A DNA stretch of 64,000 nt from Hymenochaete sp. R1 (Eukaryota; Basidiomycota; Agaricomycetes; Hymenochaetales; Hymenochaetaceae): contig JAFREE010000095.1 in assembly GCA_019400425.1 (NCBI GenBank), forward strand, positions 29,347-93,346, in the 5' to 3' direction. The position numbers were made by a program, and so were the translations under genes. Positions 1 to 11,186 of the stretch are shown one piece after another (the first letter of the stretch is position 1; every line of letters starts with the position of its first letter). The notes under the pieces are model-generated. The model did not search any database. It was given only the letters and a program-made list of their open reading frames with translations, and was not told where the DNA came from.

Positions 1-291
1 CCTCAATCCGACGAAGAAAAGGAAGAGAAGCACAAACATGGTGTCCGCGAATCTCATGACATTGGACAAGTTAAACAATCTCTCAAGACGAAGTTACGAT
101 TACCGCCGTTAGGCACCAGACGGAACGTACCGACAGGACAAAAGATTGACCAATCTTTGCCTCAGTCTCATAGAGGAATGGAAGCAGAAACTAGTGTCGT
201 TCAAGTAGCCTATAGTCGCCATTGGGAGGAACTTCAATCCGAACCCGGTAGGCACTTCCGCTTTTTTGATGTAGAAGTGTCCGTCGACTGA
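1..291 (+). CDS. 3' end of an unidentified gene entering from the left (partial)
   Basis: Frame 1 is open from the first base to a TGA at 289-291 (96 codons), with a charged, protein-like composition rich in Lys, Glu and Arg. The 5' part lies outside the window. A second reading is possible: a good donor (gtaggc, near 249) spliced to an acceptor near 301 would replace the last codons by a helical Leu-rich segment (LREILLYFPMTAQG) ending near 399. That helix faintly recalls the end of a RhoGAP-type domain, but this is only a guess. I do not recognise the family, and a chance open frame or a decaying gene cannot be excluded. Confidence 0.4.
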   Translation, partial: PQSDEEKEEKHKHGVRESHDIGQVKQSLKTKLRLPPLGTRRNVPTGQKIDQSLPQSHRGMEAETSVVQVAYSRHWEELQSEPGRHFRFFDVEVSVD

Positions 292-1966
292 ATCATTTTT
301 AGAACACATCACGCGCCTGAGGGAAATTTTGCTGTACTTCCCAATGACGGCGCAAGGTACATTACTTCTCCACCTTCAAAAAAATTGTCCTTGATGATGA
401 TTGCTGAGCAGTTTTCCGTCTTTTACTTAGGTATCGACCCCTCCCGAAAATCGATTCAACTTAATTACTTCTTGCCTCTCACGCCTGACCATTTAAGACA
501 GCTTCTTCATGGACGAAGACGATCGATAGAGGTACTAGTATCCCATGGTCCTATTCACGGAAAAAGATTCTCATACTGAGCGCCCGCTTTTAGTGGGGTC
601 GCGCCCAAATGGCTTGGGATGCATATATAGCTACAAGGCCACCCGATGCGGGACATGGGAGTACCGACGGGGAGTTTTCGAGTCCGATGGAGATTTACCG
701 ATGGATGGAAGCTGAAGGCTACTTTTTGCGAAGCTTGATTCATTGAAGCTCGTCGATATGAACGCGGCGTCCGAATAGACCGAGCGTTGCTGCTGTAGTT
801 AGATGAAGAAGTGGACGTAGGGTGCGGTTTAGGAATCCACAAAAAACCGCAGAGAAGCTCTCTGCTGCTGAGAGCGTATCTTTGGTATGTGAAAGTCGGA
901 TATCACGGAGACATGTAGCTAATCTCTTATCGACGTCTTCTCAAGATGATGCGTATGGCTCAGGCTGGCGCTGTAACGACGACTTTCTGGTACTGACTAC
1001 TGTGCTATCGACACGATACTGAGTCTTCTTTATGAAAAATGTGAGAGCAGTTGCCTTGCGGCTGTATGAGGCTTTTGGTGTACACGATGCATTCGGTGCC
1101 TTCGGCGATAGTGCTCCAATTGCAATATGTGGCGTTCATCGAACCATGTTGCGTTCCCGCCCGTTCCTTCTTTTGGTGGCCTCAAGGGACGGCGTCAGTG
1201 TGAGATCTGGTACTTCCGAGTCCGTGATCATTGATGCTTCTCGCCTCATAATTTTCTGTTTGCAGTTCCGCCTTGTTCATCGCGTGTTTTGCGTTTCACC
1301 GTGATGCGGTGGCTTTATCCTGGTCTAACTTTGAATAGGGTTGGGAGTTTTCAATTAAAAGAGCACACACGATGATACTGAGGGCCAGTTTAAGTCAGTC
1401 GACGAAAAGTTTGAGCTGGTTAGTATTGCTTAGATACAGCTGAATCGCAAACAGCGAAATCGAGTCATTCGATGGTTTGCGCCGCCAACGAAGATGCTTT
1501 TTTCCCGTCCCGGACGTTGGCGGAAGCGCAGGTAGCGCTTGGTGAAGCGGCCGGCCGGGGTCAAAGATCAGAAACAGATCTAGTCGCTCATCGATGTTTG
1601 CCGTTGCCGTTGCTGTGGATCGGGAAGCCCGTTGCTATGTTTGGCATAGTCGAGTCGAATCAATTACAAGTTTTCTAGAGAATGTTTAGGGTCACGCATG
1701 GACACCCCTCGTGGCCCGTTTATTGCTCTTTTGATGCGCGAGAGCAGGAGCGGCGAGTCGGAATTCTATTCGTACAAATAGAAAAAAAGAGAAGTTTATA
1801 CACGAGAAGCCCTACTAGCTCTCCCCACTCTTCCCGCGAGTCCCACCGACCTTGCCCCCTCCTTTTCTTTCTCCCTTTGTGTCGCCGGACTCTTGTCTTC
1901 GTTGTGTTTCTACCTTCGAACGGCTAGTGTGGTGATAAATTGTACTGGGAGCTGGGAGATTGAAGG
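292..1966. other. Intergenic or decayed stretch with no supportable gene
   Basis: Only short open frames of at most about 96 codons occur, without matching splice sites or recognisable motifs. The last part (about 1780-1925) is rich in C and T and probably belongs to the promoter and 5' UTR of the membrane protein gene starting at 1967. Confidence 0.5.
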
Positions 1967-4319
1967 ATGACTACTTTCGACGAGACCATAGGTGCGGCCT
2001 TCGTAGGCTTTGCTGTCTCGGCCGTGTATGTTCTTTCTTCTCTCTTCTTAGCGAATATGCAGCTTATGAATTCTTAATAGCTTGTATGGGGTATTATCAT
2101 GCCAGATGTATTCGTATTTTCAGCGTTACACGCATGATAGAGGCGCATACAAGGCTTTGGTAAGTTCCCGTGCATATCAAAATATATGGTCCCGGTTCTG
2201 ACTTTTTTGTCTCAGGTTGTATTTATCTGGTGAGCACGAGACTCAACTAACCTTCGCTTTGGAAGCTCATCGACGATTGCAGGGTGCTTGAAACTGTACA
2301 TTCGGCCTTGGTCGGGCATGTTGTCTATCATTGTACGTCCCGGTCTTGCCTTGATCACTATATCTGAATTGAACGCAACGGTCCTTGCAGACACAATCAC
2401 GTCCGTTTGCACCAGATTTTCACGTCTATGACAATGTCTGACAGCCTGCAACTTTCCAGCTCATTCAACAATGCGCTGGCTCTGCTCGTCCCAACAAAGT
2501 CTCTCATCGTGAGTCTTGGCTCCCTTTCTTTCCAATGGAACGTTCTTCATTAATTCGTACTACAGATCCAAGTCTTAATTGGGGTGCGTTCATGATTAAT
2601 GAGGATCGGACTTTTTCATCGTCGAGACTGAGGTTCCCGCATCTTATAGGCGCTTATCTCGGTGGCAGTTAAATCGTGAGCCGCTTTAGAAAGTGAATAT
2701 CACCGCAAAGATCGGGGACTAACGACTCTCATGTTTCAAGGGCGTTCGCTTTGAGAGTATGGAGATGTGAGTAGTGCAACGCGTTATCTTGGTGAAGCGG
2801 GGGCACGATAACTTATCATCGTGACCGTGGGCGTTTCTAGTCAGTGGCAAGAGCTACGTTCTTACGGGATCAATCGTGAGTAAAAAGGACGCCAGCGTCG
2901 AAATTTTGCTCATACTGATGCTATGATTCCAGGCCATACTGAACATTGTCATTATCGGTGAGAGCCATTCAAGACTCAGATTGGCAGAAGCATCTTATCC
3001 TATCTCGCAGTACTGGCAATCATCTTCACTATTAAAGCGTGAGTTACTTTCCTATTTCGTCATTTAATCCTCAAATTCATGGTCTTTTAGGTTTGAAATC
3101 AAGAATTTCCTTGAACTGCCGAAGCTGAAGTGGGTGACCACAGCGGTACTCGCGACGAGCGTTTTCACGGACATTCTGATTGCGGCTTCCCTCACGTACT
3201 ACTTGCACCATCTTCGGAACACTTTTTCAGCAAACACGCTCATAAACGGTCTCATTCGATACTCCATTGAGACCGGCGCCATTACAAGGTATACCAAGGC
3301 AATTTTCACGTCTCGTGTGCGCATAACTGACTTCAAGGTCCAGCTGTTGCGGAATCGCGACACTCATCACAGTAAGTGGTCTCTATGGCTATAACACATG
3401 TTTTCATGACACTAATCGTTCCGCCAGTTCAATTGTCTACCACTGACATTTGTGTACTTGTCATTCTTTTTCGTGCTTTCTAAATGTACGTACTCGAGTA
3501 CGGCTACAGTCATTTGATCAGACTTCTAAAGCGATTGCTTCGAATCACAGTATACAGCAACTCTCTCCTCGCAACGCTCAATACGAGACGAGTCGTCCGC
3601 GGACGTGGAACTGAACAAGAACCAGGGACAATTGGGGATTTCACGATCATTCATAGTGTTCCCGCAGGGCAGCTACAGACGTCCCATAGTATCTTCGGCC
3701 AGGTGGATTGGTCAAAGGTATGTGCAACCCTGCACAGCGATCCTCATTCCATCGAATTACATATGATGGAATGAGGAACTCGACGGTATCTGATTGTTAA
3801 CGTGTTTGCGACTCGTATTTGATAGCAACCCACGGATATTGAGGTCAGCGTACTGCAGGAAACCTTCTCGGTGCCTTCCGGGGTAGAGGTGAATACTACT
3901 TCGTCCGTTGCGTTGCGGCCTCCGATCAGTTACTGACCAATTTTTTGTGATGAAAGATTCGAAAGGGAAAAACGGTAGCAGATGGGTCGAACGCGTACGC
4001 TTTTGAAGACTCCGGGACTCTTACAGCGACTGTTAAGCAGCCCCTATCCCTATCTCAAAGTCGAAGTCGTTCACAGACTCGCCAACCACGCGAAATCTCA
4101 CAAGACTATGAAATGGTTGCGAGCCCAACTGATAGTGACCGGACACGTATTGGTGGTGGTGGTGGACCACCTGAATACACTCTGACAAACACAAACTCAC
4201 CAAGCTCATTCCCGAGGAGTCCCATGGATGAGCTTCGAGAGCTCCGAGAGTATTCGCACGGAGGACGCGTACCAGAACCAGTACGACGGCCCGAGCGGAG
4301 TGCGCCTGCGATGTTTTAG
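1967..4319 (+). CDS. DUF6534-type integral membrane protein
   Basis: This is a multi-pass membrane protein of the basidiomycete DUF6534 type, whose function is not known. The gene has about a dozen short introns. The spliced product starts MTTFDETIGAAFVGF, continues LYGVLSCQMYSYFQRYTHDR and shows the family's late segments: TSVFTDILIAASLTYYLHH, LINGLIRYSIETGAITR, then LPLTFVYLSFFFVLSKLYSN and SLLATLNTRR. These residues fit the 'tryptophan-poor' seven-helix layout usual in this family. A hydrophilic tail of about 150 residues follows, rich in Ser, Pro and Gly, and ends at TAG 4317-4319. The start is the first ATG after a C/T-rich leader and opens directly into the first membrane segment. The exon around 2400-2510 is the least certain. 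Family assignment rests on recalled sequence patterns. Confidence 0.85.
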
Positions 4320-5525
4320 CCTGCATGCTTTTGCTGCCTTTTTGAGCTCGCAATTGAATTCTCTTCTCCGATATTCAGCGTACTTCCGCCTTCTTTTGTC
4401 ATGTGTTTCGTTCAAGCGGGCGTTTTGTGGGACTGGTTCTCAATGTCCTCCTTCGGAAAGGTGCGAACCTCAGAACTCGACATCAAGCGTTGCCTCTGTT
4501 CCCTCGTCAACGGGATCCAGGGGAACTCGGCGAGAAACTGAACCGCGTGTGCCCGAGATTCGACGTACGCATGTGTATCCAACGACATATACAGAAGGTA
4601 TACACTTGTTCATGTGCTAGTGCACCCATCGTTTCCGACCAAAAGACGAATCAGTACAATTTTCACCATCTTGACCTCGCCATCACGCTCCCTCTAACCT
4701 TATTTCATTCACTTCCATTTCTTTCAAAAAGAAAATTGTAGCATCATTTCACCTTCGGCCCCACCCTCTTTGTCGCCGCCACCCGTCCCCTTTACGACCT
4801 GTATTGCCGCTAACTTCCGCACGCCGCGCACCTCACACGCCGAGCCATATGCTGCCATATGCAAGCAAGACTCTGCACTCTGCTTTGCTATGGTTTCCTT
4901 GGTCCTTCTTGGTTTGCATTACCATGCCTAGAACTTTCCCTCTCGTGCGAATTGCTTCCGGTTCCGCGAGTGCACATCATTGAATTCGACTCAATTCATT
5001 GTTGCTTGATCCCTTGCCTCTTCCGTACGTACACACTTTGCCGACCCACCGCTGCCGTCGTATCTCACACAGTATCTTCTTGTCGATGCTCCCATCTTTT
5101 CCCCTCTTTTCTTCCTGTCAATCTCCCCCTTCTGTATCATTCTTCCATTGCTGTCATTCATTTGCATTATTCTCTCTTCCCCAATTTCCCACCTTCGTCT
5201 TTTGGAGCTGGCTTTCGTTCCTTTATCTTATTTTATATTTGGGATCATCTTATCTAAAGCGGATTTGGATTGACATGTATTACTTAGAAAAAGAGTTTCC
5301 TTGTTCGTTGGATCCGTTAATTTCAATTGTCCTTGAAAATTCTTTTGCACTTCATACACGAAAACACGGCCAAGAGAAAGGAAAGGATGTTATTACAGAC
5401 AGATCTAATACTGAACGCAAACGAAGTACAGTCTATTCCATTTTAGAAGTACACCCCAAAACTTTTTGATCAATGAAAGAACGATTCATTCGACGAGTCC
5501 CTGCGGGAACGCCCTCATTATCCAT
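4320..5525. other. Intergenic region with a long pyrimidine-rich tract
   Basis: No gene is supported between the converging ends of the DUF6534 gene and pyruvate decarboxylase. From about 4640 to 5260 the plus strand is strongly C/T-rich, which creates long but repetitive Leu/Ser/Phe/Pro open frames that look like composition artefacts. The tract lies downstream of both genes, so it does not look like an ordinary promoter for either. Confidence 0.6.
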
Positions 5526-7835
5526 TCAAATATTCTCCGGCGCGTACGCGTTCGTCTTCCCACTAAGCTCCGCCTGCCTTCTCAACGCTCCCGGCGCATC
5601 CATCTGATCCATCATGATCTCCACAAGCTGTATTTCCCCCGCACCCGCGAACCCCTCATCCCTCAACAGCCCATCCAGCTCGTCCTTTGTCTTCACCGTA
5701 TACGACTTCCCCGTCTTCTCCACCCCCGCCTGCGCCTGGAACAGCTCCAACAGGCCCGTCCAGTTCCAATTCTGGATATCGTTGTACCGGCGCGTGCGGC
5801 CGTGCAAGTGGCGCTCGATCGTGTAGCCCGCGTTGTTGAGCACGAACAAGATCGGCTTGAGCCCGTGCCGGACCATGGACGAAATCTCCTGCACGGTGAG
5901 CTGGAGCGAGCCGTCCCCTACGAAAAGGATCGTACGTCCCAGGCCGAGGTCGCGCGCGGCGAGGGCGGCACCGAGCGTGGCGCCGACGGTCCAGCCGATG
6001 CTTCCCCAGAGGATTTGCGCGAGGAACTTGGTTTCGGGTGGGAGGGGCACCTCGAGCATCCCGAAGGCGCTTGTGCCGGTTTCGGCGAGGACGACGTCTC
6101 GCGAGCGGAGGAAGGCGCCGATGCGCGGCCAGAGCCAGTCGTGGGTGATTGTTGGGGAGGGGTCGGAGGGAAGGGGGAGGGTGAAGTGTGAGACGGGCTG
6201 GCGGAGGGCGATGGAGGAGAGGGGAGCGAGGCGGGATGTGAGAGAGGGGAGGAGGCGTTTCATGATAATGCCGGGGTAGACAGCATAGCGGACGCGAGTG
6301 TGGTCCGAGTGAAGCTGGAGGAGAGAAAATGTGAGTTGGGGATAAGGAAATTTGAAGGAAAGGTGCGACTGACCTCGATTGTACGGGATGTTGGGATGCT
6401 GTAGGTGAAGTTTCCGGTATTGAAATCGCTCTTCAAGCCTCCGATAGAGATGATAAGCTTCGCATTCTCGATGTTCTCCTTGATCTCGGGATGTGTGAGC
6501 GTTCCGATATAAATCTTAGCGCATATAGTCAGTCATCTCAGTCCCAACTCTATAACAACAAATACTTACACCTCCATATCTTTCATAGTCTTCATTCACG
6601 GCACCCTTACCCATCGGGGTAGAGTAAACAGGGAATCCAGTCTTCTTCGCGAACTCCCTTGTCTCCTCGATAACATGATGCCTCACCGCGCATGCATCAA
6701 CGAGCAACACGACGCTCCCCTCCGCCTTTTCGACAAGACTCACAATCTCGGACAACACTTCCTCCTCCGTGTCTTTGTCGTTTTCGGGTGCGGTAAGGGC
6801 GAGCGGGTTGTTGGTGAGGCGGCCGGATGGGATCTTGGTGTAGACGAGATCGGTGGGGAGGGTTAGGTAGACGGGGCGAGCTGTGTTGACGCAGGCTGCC
6901 AAAACGCGGTCGATCTCGGCGGCGGCGTGTGCTGAGGACATGAGGTGGGCCTGAGTGACGGTGAACTGCTGCGCCGCTTTCTCATATGCGTCAAACCTAT
7001 TAAAAAAATAGATATATTGTAGTTATCTGTGGTTAAAAAGCGATAAAAGGGATCACACCTTCCATCGCCCAATGTATGGTGGAGCATGGGTTTGTTCTTG
7101 AGCTGTGCCGTGCTAGGGACACCAACAATATGGAGAATGGGAACATGTTCCGAAAAGGCTGGTAGTTTCGGGTTAGATTTAGACATAGTCATGCAATGCG
7201 CATGCACACACCTCCTGCAAGTCCGTTGATAGCACTGAGCTCGCCCACACCGAAGCTTTTTTAAGTCGGGTTAGATCAACGCTTCTAAAAATTCAAAGAT
7301 ATCCATACGTTGTAAGCAAGACACCGATACTCTTTGAATGCACCCGAGCGTAGCCATCGGCGCCGTAAGAAGCGTTCAGTTCATTGCTTGGGTCTCGAGT
7401 GTTAGCTCATCCGCGTGGCTATAGACTTATTGGAGGCCTTACCAGTTTCCAACCCATTCGATGGATTTATTATCTTCGACAAGGTCCTAGTGGCTGCTTT
7501 TAGTTCCGGAAGCAACGAGCGATATGAGATAGGATAGCATACGAGGAAGCCTGTGGACATCCAGATTGGCATGAGCATACGAGAGCGAGTGTTTTGACTG
7601 ATGTAGCTCACCGAGGTTAAAGTCACCTGGGACACCAAACATTTGCTGAAAGAGATCATGATGTCAGATATCAGAGTACCGAGGTAGGCAGATGACTGAC
7701 AGTGACGCCAAGCTGTTCGAGACGCTGGAGGAGATATTGACCAAGGTAGATGGGCTCGCCGGCGTTTGCACCGACTGCCTCTTGTTGGAGAGCGTTGACC
7801 TCCTGCTTGAGGCGAGATACTTCTTCAGTAGCCAT
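5526..7835 (-). CDS. PDC: Pyruvate decarboxylase
   Basis: A thiamine-diphosphate enzyme that converts pyruvate to acetaldehyde and CO2 in the cytosol, the first committed step of ethanol fermentation. The protein starts MATEEVSRLKQEVNALQQEA and then runs GEPIYLGQYLLQRLEQLGVT into the N-terminal Pyr domain with MFGVPGDFNL. The active-site glutamate lies in GNCNELNASYGADGYARV, rebuilt across an intron near 7440. The middle domain includes FSEHVPILHIVGVPSTAQLK and TLGDGR. The C-terminal PP domain carries the ThDP motif as GDGSLQLTVQE...NN. Length of about 600 residues is usual for fungal PDC. The gene has several short introns and ends at TGA 5526-5528. A TATA box lies about 80 bp upstream of the start. 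Family and function are secure; exact internal exon ends were not all checked. Confidence 0.95.
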
Positions 7836-8311
7836 TGAGGTCGTAGATTGTATGAAATGAGAATCTGAGATGGAGAAAGAAGAGAAAGAAGAGAGGGTTC
7901 ATCGAGTGAGTTGTGTTTATATGCGCGCGTCCAGGCTGAGGCTCAGACTCCGCCTCCGTTTGCTCTTCGTCGGCGACGTGCTCACCGAATAGCCGTTCCG
8001 TTCGACTCCGAGGCCGACGACTGGCACGGTCACACACGCTCAACAACTCACCGGCGAGCAACGTCTTCATCGGAGTCGGAGTAACCAAAATTACACTCAA
8101 TTAACACGAGTGAAACGGTCATTTCGCAACTCGGGTAGGGTACTCTGCAGTGGGTTTCGAACAAGTCAGTCAAGCGACGAAACGGACACCAGGTCTATCA
8201 ACCTCGTCAATACACGCTGTCCAGACGTAGCCGATGTTCATTTCTGCAAAAGAAAAGTGACATGGAAGTTAAAAAGTAGAGAAGAAACAAAATTAATCGC
8301 AGTAAAACCAT
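7836..8311. other. PDC upstream region
   Basis: This 476 bp stretch between the PDC start and the tRNA gene holds no supported gene. It carries a TATA box on the minus strand and a purine-rich stretch next to the PDC start (C/T-rich in the PDC sense), as expected for a strongly expressed gene. The short open frames here look accidental. Confidence 0.6.
7916..7921 (-). promoter_or_regulatory. Putative TATA box of the PDC gene
   Basis: TATAAA reads on the minus strand about 80 bp upstream of the PDC ATG. The spacing fits a TATA box with a short 5' UTR, and glycolytic or fermentative genes are often TATA-driven. No transcript data support it. Confidence 0.45.
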
Positions 8312-8316
8312 AAAAA
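8312..8316 (-). terminator. RNA polymerase III terminator of the tRNA-Ala gene
   Basis: A run of five T on the minus strand directly follows the discriminator base of the tRNA, which is the usual Pol III stop signal. Confidence 0.8.
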
Positions 8317-8389
8317 TGGATAACAGGCGATTCGAACACCTGACCTTTCGCATGCGAAGCGAACGCTCTACCAACTGAGCTAGATACCC
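8317..8389 (-). tRNA. tRNA-Ala (anticodon CGC)
   Basis: The minus strand folds into a full cloverleaf of 73 nt without an intron. The acceptor arm is GGGTATC against GTTATCC with discriminator A and one T-T mismatch. The D arm is GCTC/GAGC, the anticodon arm TTCGC/GCGAA with loop TTCGCAT (anticodon CGC), the variable loop five bases, and the T arm AGGTG/CGCCT with loop TTCGAAT. The G3:U70 wobble pair, the main alanine identity element, is present. It decodes GCG and ends in a T5 run. Confidence 0.95.
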
Positions 8390-8516
8390 AACACCAGTTT
8401 TACATAATATTTATGATACAATCCTGTTTACTACACGTGACGTCACAGTCACTTCCTCTGAGTCGCGTCAACTCCTAGCTTACTTCGCGTCTCTCAAGCT
8501 CGTCCACGTTCCAACG

Positions 8517-10271
8517 ATGGGTATCAAGGGTCTCACCGCTCTCATCTCAGAACACGCTCCAAAGGCAATCCAAGTAAGCCTTTTCTTTACTTATTCTTTG
8601 GTGTAACGCTTTCCGACTCAGCTTGCAAGGAACATGACATTAAAACCCTTTTCGGCCGCAAGGTCGCCATCGACGCATCCATGTCCATCTACCAGTTCCT
8701 AATCGCAGTCCGTCAGAAAGATGGTGAAATGCTCACGAATGAGTCGGGTGAAACCACGAGTCATCTTATGGGCTTCTTCTATCGAACGATACGCATCGTT
8801 GAAAATGGGATAAAGCCAGCATATGTATTCGATGGGAAACCACCAGAGCTCAAGTCGGGTGTGGTGCGTAGCTCTTTTCTAGGGTCTTTTAATACTTATA
8901 TAACTATCTGGTATAGCTGGCGAAACGTTTCGAAAAGCGCGAAGAGGCGAAAGAAGAAGGGGAAGAAGCAAAAGAGACGGGCACAACGGAGGACATGGAT
9001 CGTTTCAGCCGGCGTCAAGTCAAGGTCACCCGAGAACATAATGAAGAGTGTCGGAGACTGTTAAGGCTGATGGGCATTCCTGTTGTCATCGTGCGTATCT
9101 TTTTTCTTCACTTTGTTCGACTGTCATTTATCTTATACTCCAGGCACCTTCAGAAGCTGAAGCACAATGTGCTGAGCTCGCTCGAGGGGGCAAGGTTAGC
9201 ATTTTCTTTTCTCATTGCACCAATTTTTGCTGAAGTAATGCATCGTGTAGGTATATGCCGCCGGTTCGGAAGACATGGACACCCTCACCTTCAACGCTCC
9301 CATTCTCTACCGCCATCTCACATTCTCCGAGGCCAAAAAGGCGCCCATCAGCGAAATTAACCTACAAAAAGCTTTAGAAGGGTTCGAAATGGATATGCCA
9401 CAAGTAATGGCTTCGTTGGTTCTTTTAAGTCGCGTGTAAGCTGCTAACATCGTACTTGACCCAGTTCATTGAGCTCTGTATATTGCTTGGATGCGATTAC
9501 CTCGAACCTATAAAAGGCGTCGGGCCCAAGTCGGCCCTTAAGCTTCTCCGCGAACATGGTGACCTTGGCTCCGTCGTTGCTCACCTCCGAGAAAAGTACG
9601 TCGACCCCATCCACGGTCTCCTTATTCCTAATCCTTGAAAACTCCGCACCTTAATTAGAATGGCCTCAAAGGACGAAACTGCAGCCGACGACGAAGAAGG
9701 GGGAGGGGGAGGGAAGAAGAAACGGGGTGGAGTGCAAGTACCTGAGGAATGGCCCTGGGAAGAGGCGAAGAAACTCTTCTTGAAACCGGATGTCCTACCC
9801 GCAGATGAAGTTGAGCTTGATTGGCGCGCACCGGACGTAGACGGTCTCGTCAAATTTCTCGTCTCAGAGAAAGGGTTCAAGTACGTCCCATCTTTTCGTT
9901 ATGTCTAGCCTTCGTCTGGCTCACAGGCGGGGGATTGTTTTTTTCTTCTTTGTCGTCGTCGTTGTCATCAGCGAGGAACGTGTCCGCAAGGGTGCAGAAA
10001 AGCTCGCGAAGTTCTTGAATGCGAAGCAGCAAGGGCGGCTCGACGGTTTCTTCACAGTGCAGCAAAAGACATCGCCCGAGAAAGGCGGTAAGAACGCTTC
10101 TTCCAAGAAAAATGTTGCAGCGAAGGGGAAGGACAAGAAAGGCGGGGAGAAGAGGAAGGTTCGATATCGCTTTTCTATACTGTTACGTTCAGATGATCAC
10201 TGAAACTTCCAAATTTGACTATACAGGCTGATGACGAAAAATCCTCGAGCAAGAAAAAGAAAGCAAAATAG
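8517..10271 (+). CDS. FEN1: Flap endonuclease 1 (FEN1/Rad27)
   Basis: A structure-specific nuclease that removes 5' flaps during Okazaki-fragment maturation and long-patch base excision repair in the nucleus. The protein starts [19 protein letters not shown], as FEN1 must begin right at Met-Gly. Metal-binding acidic residues are visible in order: [46 protein letters not shown] and [20 protein letters not shown], the last also being the helix-hairpin-helix. Near the C-terminus QGRLDGFF is a PCNA-binding PIP box, followed by a Lys-rich tail ending KKKKAK at TAG 10269-10271. The gene has about eight introns; the junctions REK|MASK (near 9598/9660) and GF|NEERV (near 9879/9970) restore frame. A Glu/Gly/Lys-rich loop (near 9660-9730) is longer than in yeast. 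Confidence 0.96.
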
Positions 10272-11186
10272 ATGTAGAGACAGGCCAACGGATGTACGAT
10301 CTGATGCGACCATACCGACTGTTCATGATTGGCTTTCTTGTTGCTTATTTTTTACCAGTTTTGTTCCACTTGTATATGTATGCTTTGGTATAATGATGTC
10401 CCAATTCTTGTACTTTCTTGTGCACATGCCTTGAAGAAGCAAATATTGTTCTACTCTTGGATTTATATTGGGGTATAGACACATTTGTGGCGCGTTCAGT
10501 ATTCTCGGATCCTCGTCCTCGTGAAAGAGAGCTGTTTCGTGGTCTCGATGCCACGTCTTGCCACGGTCGCAGTAGACTGCTGAGGAGTGGATGCTGGTGC
10601 AGATTCCAGGATACCATCTACGTCAGCCAGTGCATCCTTCTTAGATCAAGAGTCTCGTTTAGCCTTAGGAGAAGCATATCCACCTTTCTTTCTACAGTCA
10701 CCGTTGCCTGCCTCGGGAATAGAGTGTAAATGGGGCTCCTGCTTTGAAAGCTACGGAATTGTGTTCCTCTTCTGCGAGAAAATCGATGAGAAGAAGGGAG
10801 TCTCGGCGGCTGTGGAAGGAAGATGATAAGATAAGATGAGAGATATCCGATGACGATCTTTGATTGGTGGCAATGAAGTGCGCCCGATGTTCTCGGATTT
10901 CCACAAAGGGAAGCTGGTCGCAGCGCTCAAGCCATCCCTCTCATTCCGTTTCACCATCACCATCCTTTTCCTCGTTCCGATGAAGTATTCATACCACCAC
11001 TCAATTACACCGCACTTTGACCGCGAAAGCGTGCAAACTGTCGGATAGGCGGATGGAATGGAGACTCATAACACTCTCTGCCGATTGTACAGGAACGTCA
11101 GCGCCCAAAGCCATTTCCAATATCAACAAGTATTCAGTTTGCTCGCGAATAACGCCCATTCACGACGTCTCTTACCTCCTCCTCTC
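10272..11186. other. Intergenic region
   Basis: These 915 bp between FEN1 and the coiled-coil gene hold the FEN1 3' end and the promoter of the next gene. Open frames are short on both strands and carry no motif I recognise. Confidence 0.5.

Noticed and set aside
4859..5469. Plus-strand frames of 132 and 156 codons
   Set aside because: Leu/Ser/Phe/Pro-rich products of a pyrimidine tract; no start context or splice pattern, and two overlapping frames are equally open.
5466..6191. 241-codon plus-strand open frame
   Set aside because: It is antisense to the PDC C-terminal exon, whose ThDP motif is unmistakable; its Arg/Pro-rich product is a composition shadow.
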